DNA from: an uncultured Bacilli bacterium
GTDB taxonomy: Bacteria; Bacillota_I; Bacilli_A; RF39; UBA660
NCBI GenBank assembly: GCA_934162555.1
Contig: CAKPJE010000078.1
Location: 1 to 5,122 of the forward strand
Length of the DNA stretch: 5,122 nt
Direction of reading: 5' to 3'
This document shows, one piece after another, positions 1-4,326 of the stretch (its first letter is position 1; the number at the start of each line of letters is the position of its first letter). Under the pieces are notes generated by a model. It was not told the DNA's origin. It saw only the letters and a program-made list of their open reading frames with translations, and did no database searches. Made by a program: the position numbers and the translations under genes.

Positions 1-17
1 CAACAATTTTAAGAAAA

Positions 18-26
18 TGTTAAAAT
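18..26 (+). promoter_or_regulatory. Extended -10 element of the S51 peptidase promoter
   Basis: TGTTAAAAT reads as TGn plus a TAAAAT hexamer, an extended -10 of the vegetative sigma type. A -35 box at normal spacing would fall at or beyond the left edge, so it cannot be judged. A start about 7 bases downstream would give a leader of only about 10-12 bases, running straight into the GAGAGGTG ribosome site at 31-38. The same arrangement recurs at the other genes here, which strengthens the call. Confidence 0.5.
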
Positions 27-42
27 TAAAGAGAGGTGTTAT

Positions 43-765
43 ATGATATTATTTTTAACAAGCAATATTGGAGGAATAAAAAAAGAAAATGGTAAGAAAA
101 TAATAGTTAAACTTTTTGAAAAAAATAATTTTCTAAATAATTTAAAAAACAACTTAAAAGAAACTAAAAAATTTGTATTAATTGCAAGCAATCCTGATGA
201 ATATGAAAAAAATGATCTTTTTTTAAAAATGGACATTGAAGCATTAAAATTAAGTGGCTTAGAATTTCAAGATTCTGCCATACTAGATGGAAGAAATATA
301 GAAAATCCTGAATTAGTATTAGAAAATGCTAACTTGATATTTTTATGTGGTGGCAATACATTAATACAAAATAAATTTTTTAACAGAATTAATCTTAAAA
401 AATATTTAAAAAATACTAATTCTGTAATTGTTGGCATAAGTGCAGGCTCAATTAACTCAGCTAAAAATGTATTCAATAGTCCAGAAGAAGAACAAGATTT
501 AAAAAATTCTCCCTATATGCAAGGACTAGAATTAACAAACATAAATGTTGAACCCCATTTTGATATAAACAGTTCTAATAAAATTCAAATGGATTCTATA
601 TTATCTGAATCAAACAAAAGAACTATATATGGTTTAACAGATGGAGCATATATCATTAAAATAAATAATAAATATAAAATATATGGTGAAAGCTACAAAA
701 TTCATAATGGTATCATTACTAAAATATGTACAGACAACAGTTGTCAAAACATTGGTATTGATTAA
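43..765 (+). CDS. Peptidase S51 (peptidase E-like) family protein
   Basis: A 240-residue cytosolic protein of the S51 serine peptidase family, which shares the class I glutamine amidotransferase-like fold. Characterised members are peptidase E (cleaves N-terminal Asp-X dipeptides) and cyanophycinase; the substrate here is unknown. Visible marks are an N-terminal strand FLTSNIGG (4-11), LIASNP (46-51), the FLCGGNT turn (100-106), the nucleophile elbow GISAGS with Ser133, a conserved His172 in VEPHFD, and GLTDGAY with Asp200, where PepE-type enzymes usually carry the third catalytic acid (Glu in PepE). The length is close to the family norm of about 210-240. There is no signal peptide or membrane segment. 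The ATG is set by GAGAGGTG at 31-38. The gene ends 41 bases before the M23 gene and has its own promoter, so the two need not form an operon. Family assignment is firm, but peptidase E activity itself is not shown by the sequence. Confidence 0.88.
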   Translation: MILFLTSNIGGIKKENGKKIIVKLFEKNNFLNNLKNNLKETKKFVLIASNPDEYEKNDLFLKMDIEALKLSGLEFQDSAILDGRNIENPELVLENANLIFLCGGNTLIQNKFFNRINLKKYLKNTNSVIVGISAGSINSAKNVFNSPEEEQDLKNSPYMQGLELTNINVEPHFDINSSNKIQMDSILSESNKRTIYGLTDGAYIIKINNKYKIYGESYKIHNGIITKICTDNSCQNIGID

Positions 766-786
766 TTTTAAAAAAAATGATAAAAT
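758..786 (+). promoter_or_regulatory. Promoter of the M23 peptidase gene (sigma-A type, extended -10)
   Basis: TTGATT (758-763) and TAAAAT (781-786) are separated by exactly 17 bases, with TG at 778-779 forming an extended -10 (TGATAAAAT). The -35 overlaps the last codons of the S51 peptidase gene. A start about 7 bases downstream of the -10 falls near 793, giving a leader of about 14 bases to the ATG at 807. This also argues against the upstream ATG at 777, which lies within the promoter. Confidence 0.72.
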
Positions 787-792
787 TATATC

Positions 793-802
793 AAGGTAGG
801 TG
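793..802 (+). promoter_or_regulatory. Ribosome binding site that fixes the M23 gene start
   Basis: AAGGTAGGTG matches the anti-Shine-Dalgarno complement AAGGAGGTG with one extra T, and lies 4 bases before ATG 807. No such site precedes the in-frame ATG at 777. It decides the start at 807, where a signal peptide begins directly. Confidence 0.75.
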
Positions 803-806
803 TAAA

Positions 807-2006
807 ATGAAGAAACAAATACTATTATTAATATTATTTTTATTAATATTACCACTAAATATTAAAGCCAAAACAATAAATGATATGAAAAAAGAATTAA
901 ATACATTAGAAACTAAATTGGCTGAATCAAAAAATCAATCAAAATTAAATAAAGAAGAAATTGAAAAAATCAATAGTGAAATAAATACAATTACAAATAA
1001 TATAACAGAAGCACAAAATTCTATTGAAAAAGCTAATAAAAAAATTGAATTAAATGAAGAAGAAATTGCAAAGAAAAAAGATGAAACAGATGAATTATTA
1101 AAATACTTTCAGGTTTCATCAAATGAAAATGTCTACTTAGAATACTTATTCGATGCTAAAACATATACAGAATTTATCTATAGATATTCTATCGTAAAAC
1201 AATTAACAGAATATAATGATGAACTATCTAAAGAATTAAAACAAATGATAGATGATTTAGAAAATACTAAAGTAGAACTAAAAGAAAAAACAGAAAATTT
1301 GCAAAAAGAAAAAGCAAACTATGAAGATAAATTATTAACATTGGCTTTAAGAAGCGATGAAATAAGAGAAGAAGGAACATCAATAGAAGAAGATATTGAA
1401 TTTATTAAAGAAGAAATAAAAACATATACTGAAATGGGATGTTCACCAAACCAAGATATAAGATTATGTAAAGCAGTACCAAACTCAAAAGGTTGGGTAT
1501 ATCCATTATTAGGAGGATGGGTAACTAGTAATTACTCAAGTAATAGAGGGGTAGTTACATCAAATGGTACCGTTGTCAGTGTTGGTGCTCACTACGGTAT
1601 AGATTTAGGTGGAATGCCCGAAGGAACAAGTGTCTATTCAGCTGCTCCAGGTATGGTAACAAGACTTGTTTATAGAAGTAGTTGTGGCGGAAATCAAGTA
1701 TTTGTTGAACACAAAGTTAATGGAGTTGTATATACAACTGCGTATATGCATTTACTATCAATAAGTGTAAATAAAGGCGATATAGTTGGACCTACAACGG
1801 AAATAGGTAAAGTAGGTGGAGACTCTACAAGTGCCACTACCAGAACAGGTAAAAAAAATGGTGGTTATGACTGGTGTACTAACGGAACCCATTTGCACTT
1901 TGCAGTTTCTAGTGGTTCATATTCAACAAGTACATATGGCTTTAATGCTAACTCATTTAATCCAACAAAAATTTTAGATTTTTCAAAAGGACGTTTTTCA
2001 AGGTAA
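807..2006 (+). CDS. Secreted coiled-coil M23 (LytM) peptidoglycan endopeptidase, EnvC/NlpD-like
   Basis: A 399-residue exported murein hydrolase. Residues 1-21 form a signal peptide (MKKQ, a Leu/Ile core, likely cleavage after IKA). Residues 25-105 and about 135-210 are Glu/Lys/Asn/Leu-rich heptad coiled coil of the EnvC/PcsB type. Residues about 230-370 are the M23 domain. The zinc ligands His262 and Asp266 (HYGID) and His364 (HLH) and the catalytic His315 (YMHL) and His362 are all present, so this should be an active metalloendopeptidase cutting stem-peptide cross-links, unlike E. coli EnvC and NlpD, which lack ligands and only activate amidases. Four cysteines stand out: 212 and 221 bracket the linker, and 293 and 357 lie in the enzyme domain, so disulphides are possible outside the cell. 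By analogy with EnvC and PcsB, the coiled coil may dock on an FtsEX-type complex; no ftsEX gene is in the window. A longer in-frame start at 777 is rejected because it sits in the promoter. Confidence 0.9.
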   Translation: MKKQILLLILFLLILPLNIKAKTINDMKKELNTLETKLAESKNQSKLNKEEIEKINSEINTITNNITEAQNSIEKANKKIELNEEEIAKKKDETDELLKYFQVSSNENVYLEYLFDAKTYTEFIYRYSIVKQLTEYNDELSKELKQMIDDLENTKVELKEKTENLQKEKANYEDKLLTLALRSDEIREEGTSIEEDIEFIKEEIKTYTEMGCSPNQDIRLCKAVPNSKGWVYPLLGGWVTSNYSSNRGVVTSNGTVVSVGAHYGIDLGGMPEGTSVYSAAPGMVTRLVYRSSCGGNQVFVEHKVNGVVYTTAYMHLLSISVNKGDIVGPTTEIGKVGGDSTSATTRTGKKNGGYDWCTNGTHLHFAVSSGSYSTSTYGFNANSFNPTKILDFSKGRFSR

Positions 2007-2020
2007 ATGTCCTTTTTCTC
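1985..2020 (+). terminator. Intrinsic terminator overlapping the end of the M23 gene
   Basis: AAAAGGAC (1985-1992) pairs with GTCCTTTT (2009-2016), plus a possible G-T pair inside, followed by a T-rich run through 2019. The 16-base loop contains the TAA stop of the M23 gene (2004-2006), so the 5' arm is coding sequence. It separates the M23 transcript from the PHP gene, whose -35 starts one base after the T-rich tail. Confidence 0.65.
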
Positions 2021-2050
2021 TTGCACCTTAAAAGACAAAAATGATATTAT
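2021..2050 (+). promoter_or_regulatory. Promoter of the PHP phosphoesterase gene
   Basis: TTGCAC (2021-2026) and TATTAT (2045-2050) are spaced by 18 bases, with TG at 2042-2043 giving the extended -10 TGATATTAT. The predicted start near 2057 leaves a leader of about 12 bases. AGGAGG (2059-2064) follows almost at once and sits 4 bases before ATG 2069. Confidence 0.65.
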
Positions 2051-2068
2051 ATAAGTATAGGAGGATAG

Positions 2069-2971
2069 ATGGAAAAAATAGATTTGCACTTACACACTAC
2101 TTATTCAGATGGTTCTTTAGATATTGCTAACCTTTTAAAAGAAGTAAAAAAAAGAAATATCAAAACAGTTGCAATAGCTGATCATGAAACAATAATTGGT
2201 TTAGAAGGGTATAAAAAAGTAACTGATATAAAAATAATTCCTGCTATAGAAATGAATGTTAGTTTATCTGGTGCTCACATCTTAGGCTACGGTATGGATA
2301 ATCTAAAAAAAATCGAAGATGAATTTGATAAAATCAAAAGAAACAATGAAAATATAGTATTTGATATTATAAAATTATTAAAAAAAGATAATATTAAAAT
2401 TGATGAATATGATGTTATAGAAAGTACCCTTGAATATCATAATAAAAAGAAAGAACAACTTGAAAATAATTCAAATATATTTAGATACGACAAAGAATTT
2501 ATTGTTGTTAAAACAGATATAGCACGAACCTTAGTTGAACTAGGAATAACTAAAACAATTGATGAATCATACAAAAGATTTTTGGGACCTCAAGGTAAAT
2601 ATTTTATAAAAACAGAAAAAATAAAAACAAGAGATGCAATTGAATTAATTGATTCTTGTAATGGAGTAACAGTACTTGCTCATCCAATGACTGTAAACAC
2701 AAAAAAAGAAAGTTTAGCTAGCTTATGTAAAGAATTAAAAGGGTATGGATTATCAGGTATTGAAGTAAAAGGTAATAAATTTAGATATTCAGAAAGCCAA
2801 ACAAATACATATATATCCCTTGCCAGAAAGTGGGGATTTATTGAAACAGTAGGAAGTGATTTTCATAGAATTGGTCAACAATTGGGAATTGAAGTATCAC
2901 CTAAAATAGTCGCTAATCTAGAAGCCAAAATAAAAGAACTAAAACTAATAAAACATCAAACCATGGTATAA
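2069..2971 (+). CDS. PHP-domain metal-dependent phosphoesterase (TrpH/YciV-like)
   Basis: A 300-residue cytosolic protein of the PHP family. The trinuclear metal ligands can be followed in order: His7 and His9 (DLHLHT), Asp14 (YSDGS), His39 (ADHET), Glu61 (PAIEMN), His70 (GAHILGYG), His205 (VLAHP), and Asp264 plus His266 (GSDFHR). All nine are present, so an active enzyme is expected. Stand-alone PHP proteins of this layout, with an insert (about 80-185) between the HILGY and LAHP motifs, include the E. coli YciV/RNase AM group, which acts on nucleoside 3',5'-bisphosphates and RNA 5' ends. By family resemblance this one is likely a phosphatase or 5'-exonuclease on small nucleotides or RNA, but the substrate is not visible. 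The ATG at 2069 is supported by AGGAGG and because the first metal motif starts five residues later. It has its own promoter and is followed by two terminator-like hairpins, so it is probably transcribed alone. Confidence 0.88.
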   Translation: MEKIDLHLHTTYSDGSLDIANLLKEVKKRNIKTVAIADHETIIGLEGYKKVTDIKIIPAIEMNVSLSGAHILGYGMDNLKKIEDEFDKIKRNNENIVFDIIKLLKKDNIKIDEYDVIESTLEYHNKKKEQLENNSNIFRYDKEFIVVKTDIARTLVELGITKTIDESYKRFLGPQGKYFIKTEKIKTRDAIELIDSCNGVTVLAHPMTVNTKKESLASLCKELKGYGLSGIEVKGNKFRYSESQTNTYISLARKWGFIETVGSDFHRIGQQLGIEVSPKIVANLEAKIKELKLIKHQTMV

Positions 2972-3055
2972 ATCAAAAATTAGAATATAAAGCGAAAGAT
3001 TTGTAATAGAAGTTTTGATATTGATATAGTGAAATAAAAAAATAAAAGGCAATTG

Positions 3056-3084
3056 AAAAAACTTAAATATTTTTAAGTTTTTTT
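3056..3084 (+). terminator. Intrinsic terminator downstream of the PHP gene (first of two)
   Basis: AAAAAACTTAAA (3056-3067) pairs with TTTAAGTTTTTT (3072-3083) around a 4-base loop TATT, and the 3' arm runs into T's. The stem is 12 pairs but has a single G-C pair. Its position 84 bases after the PHP stop and ahead of a new promoter fits a terminator. Confidence 0.6.
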
Positions 3085-3105
3085 CATAATGTATGACATA
3101 AAGAG

Positions 3106-3132
3106 AATTTATACCAAATATAAATTTTTTTT
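3106..3132 (+). terminator. Second tandem terminator-like hairpin
   Basis: AATTTATA (3106-3113) pairs with TATAAATT (3119-3126) around CCAAA, followed by six T's. The stem is 8 pairs of A-T only, so it is weak alone. The T run on the plus strand and its place just behind the first hairpin suggest a back-up terminator. Confidence 0.4.
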
Positions 3133-3133
3133 C

Positions 3134-3162
3134 TTTGTTTATTTCAGAAACGATGATATAAT
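3134..3162 (+). promoter_or_regulatory. Promoter in front of the LysR remnant
   Basis: TGATATAAT (3154-3162) is a perfect extended -10. The -35 is poor: TTTGTT at 3134-3139 with a 17-base spacer, or TTGTTT at 3135-3140 with 16. A start near 3169 would give a leader of about 17 bases. The promoter has survived although the gene behind it is dead, so it might now feed the CYTH gene about 240 bases on. Confidence 0.55.
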
Positions 3163-3185
3163 TAATCTAGAAGTTGGATATTTAT

Positions 3186-3338
3186 ATGGATTTGAATAAG
3201 TATTATGTATTTACAATAGTTTACCAAACAAAAAACTTTACTAAAACCGCAGAAATATTAAACAGTACATAACCATCTGTAAGTTATACAATACGAGAAT
3301 TAGATAGTAGTCACATATATAATAAATATATATTTTAA
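3186..3338 (+). pseudogene. LysR-type transcriptional regulator, N-terminal HTH remnant with in-frame stop
   Basis: Translation from ATG 3186 gives the start of a LysR winged helix-turn-helix: MDLNKYYVFTIVYQTKNF, then TKTAEILNST, a TAA at 3270-3272, then PSVSYTIRELDS. In intact LysR proteins the stop position is the near-invariant Gln of the S-Q-P/S recognition helix, so a single CAA to TAA change explains it. Likeness ends at about 3308; the rest of the HTH wing and the whole effector domain (about 250 residues) are missing, and the frame closes at 3336. This is both a nonsense mutation and a truncation, so no functional regulator is expected. LysR genes normally control a neighbour, and the next gene, the CYTH protein, is in the same direction. 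The likeness is read from motif memory over about 40 residues. Confidence 0.82.
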
Positions 3339-3369
3339 TAAATGATAATAGAAGTTACCAATATTGGTT

Positions 3370-3378
3370 TGCTATTAT
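3370..3378 (+). promoter_or_regulatory. Possible extended -10 of the CYTH gene
   Basis: TGCTATTAT reads as TGn plus TATTAT. No good -35 lies 16-18 bases upstream, which extended -10 promoters tolerate. A start near 3385 would leave a leader of about 29 bases. If used, transcripts would exclude the longer ATG at 3342. Confidence 0.35.
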
Positions 3379-3402
3379 CGAAAAAAAATAATCATAAAAA
3401 TT

Positions 3403-3408
3403 GGAGGG
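3403..3408 (+). promoter_or_regulatory. Ribosome binding site that fixes the CYTH gene start
   Basis: GGAGGG lies 5 bases before ATG 3414. The upstream in-frame ATG at 3342 has no purine-rich site and adds 24 residues unlike the CYTH fold, so 3414 is the start. Confidence 0.75.
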
Positions 3409-3413
3409 ATAAA

Positions 3414-4001
3414 ATGAAGCAGATTGAAATTACTGGAAGGGTAAATGAAACATTAGATGAAGCAACGAACAAATTAGAAAAATGTGGATTTAAAAAAATA
3501 AGAGAAAGCAGAATTGAGGATACTTACCTAACTCAAAAATATAAAGAATTGAGTAAGAATAATATTCTTCAAGTATTATCATCATGTGTTATTTTAAGAT
3601 ATTTAAAAGTTAATAATGATCAAGTCATAAGAAAGATAACGTATAAAAATAAAATATATGATGGTAACCAAGTTATTTCTGAAGAAAAAATAAACTTAAA
3701 TTGCGATGATTTAGATGAAGCATTTGAATTGTTTAAAGCATTAAAATTTGAAAAAATAGTAGATGTTAAATATGATGTTTTGGTGATGGCGAAAGGGAAT
3801 ATAGAATTTGCATTTCAAAATGTAGAAAATTTAGGATTGTTAGTTGAATATGAAAATTTAAATGATTTTGATGGAAAATCTAATGAAGAAATATTAGGGG
3901 AAAAGAAAAAAATGATTGCTGAACTTAAATCATATGGACTTGATATAACTGATGAATTTGATGTTAAGAAAGCTTATGAATTAATTTTGAAATCATTATA
4001 A
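3414..4001 (+). CDS. CYTH-domain protein (triphosphate tunnel metalloenzyme family)
   Basis: A 195-residue cytosolic protein of the CYTH superfamily (CyaB-type adenylate cyclases, thiamine triphosphatases and tripolyphosphatases), whose eight-strand barrel binds a triphosphate with metal. Landmarks are IEDTYL (34-39), the basic ILRYL (60-64, Arg62), RKITYK (73-78), SEEK (89-92), VDVKYD (117-122, Lys119), EFAFQNVENLG (131-141) and the acidic VEYE (144-147), followed by a helical tail. The first motif is unusual: the classic ExExK is read here as Q3-I-E5-I-T7, keeping only the middle Glu. This may be a subfamily trait or altered chemistry, so cyclase or phosphatase activity cannot be assigned. 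The gene lies between a dead LysR regulator and a dead kinase-like gene whose ribosome site starts 9 bases after its stop. That spacing suggests a former operon. The reading frame itself is clean and full length. Confidence 0.85.
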   Translation: MKQIEITGRVNETLDEATNKLEKCGFKKIRESRIEDTYLTQKYKELSKNNILQVLSSCVILRYLKVNNDQVIRKITYKNKIYDGNQVISEEKINLNCDDLDEAFELFKALKFEKIVDVKYDVLVMAKGNIEFAFQNVENLGLLVEYENLNDFDGKSNEEILGEKKKMIAELKSYGLDITDEFDVKKAYELILKSL

Positions 4002-4010
4002 TATAAAAAA

Positions 4011-4016
4011 AGGAGA
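4011..4016 (+). promoter_or_regulatory. Ribosome binding site of the kinase-like pseudogene
   Basis: AGGAGA preceded by an A run lies 5 bases before ATG 4022 and 9 bases after the CYTH stop. The spacing indicates that the two genes were once translated from one message. Confidence 0.65.
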
Positions 4017-4021
4017 TTTGT

Positions 4022-4246
4022 ATGTTTATTGTTATTACAGGATTAGATGGTTCTGGGACATCTACAATTGCTAAAGAATTATCAAAAAAGAGTCAAAATA
4101 AACAAGTACAGAATGTTCTGATCACGATTCGATTGATAAAAATATAAAGCTATATCCAAGAACAGCGCATTTTTAATACTATTTATCTTCTGATATATAT
4201 ATCTGATTATATAAAAGAAAACTTTGATTATAAAAACATTGTTTAA
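4022..4246 (+). pseudogene. Thymidylate-kinase-like P-loop protein, frameshifted and truncated
   Basis: The first frame reads MFIVITGLDGSGTSTIAKEL, the beta1, Walker A and helix of a dTMP kinase-like P-loop NTPase, and ends at 4147. Recognisable protein sequence then moves to a second frame from about 4102 (ECSDHDSIDKNIKLYPRTAH, a TAA at 4174-4176, YYLSSDIYI) and returns to the first frame at 4202 (SDYIKENFDYKNIV), stopping at 4246. At least two indels, one internal stop and loss of the C-terminal two thirds make it a clear pseudogene; dTMP kinases are about 200 residues. The second indel lies in a TATATATATA run (4192-4201), a typical slippage site. The Walker A lysine is Thr13 (ACA, one base from AAA), a further mutation or a subfamily trait. 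Function before decay was probably a nucleotide kinase, paired with the CYTH gene. Confidence 0.75.
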
Positions 4247-4326
4247 ATTTTGAAAATACAGTTCTTTTATCTATCGTTAAGTAATTATACATAAAGTTTT
4301 GCAAGTGAATTTATAATAATTTATAT
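4247..4326. other. Short convergent intergenic stretch with no recognised feature
   Basis: This is A/T-rich sequence between the decayed kinase gene and the 3' end of the SEDS gene. I see no hairpin with a T run on either strand, no open frame with family likeness and no repeat. It may hold further eroded kinase-gene sequence. Confidence 0.5.

Noticed and set aside
39..236. Minus-strand open frame opposite the S51 peptidase gene start, and similar ones at 267-476, 634-855 and 1865-2089
   Set aside because: Each lies antisense to a well-supported gene, has low-complexity Phe/Ile/Leu-rich or motif-free translations and no convincing ribosome site. They follow from the AT-rich codons of the real genes.
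3342..3413. Longer N-terminus for the CYTH protein from ATG 3342
   Set aside because: There is no ribosome site upstream and the extra 24 residues have no family likeness. GGAGGG sits correctly before ATG 3414, and a possible -10 lies inside the extension.
4102..4173. Separate small gene in the second frame of the kinase remnant
   Set aside because: It has no start codon or ribosome site of its own, and its peptide continues the kinase-like sequence, so it is part of the broken gene.
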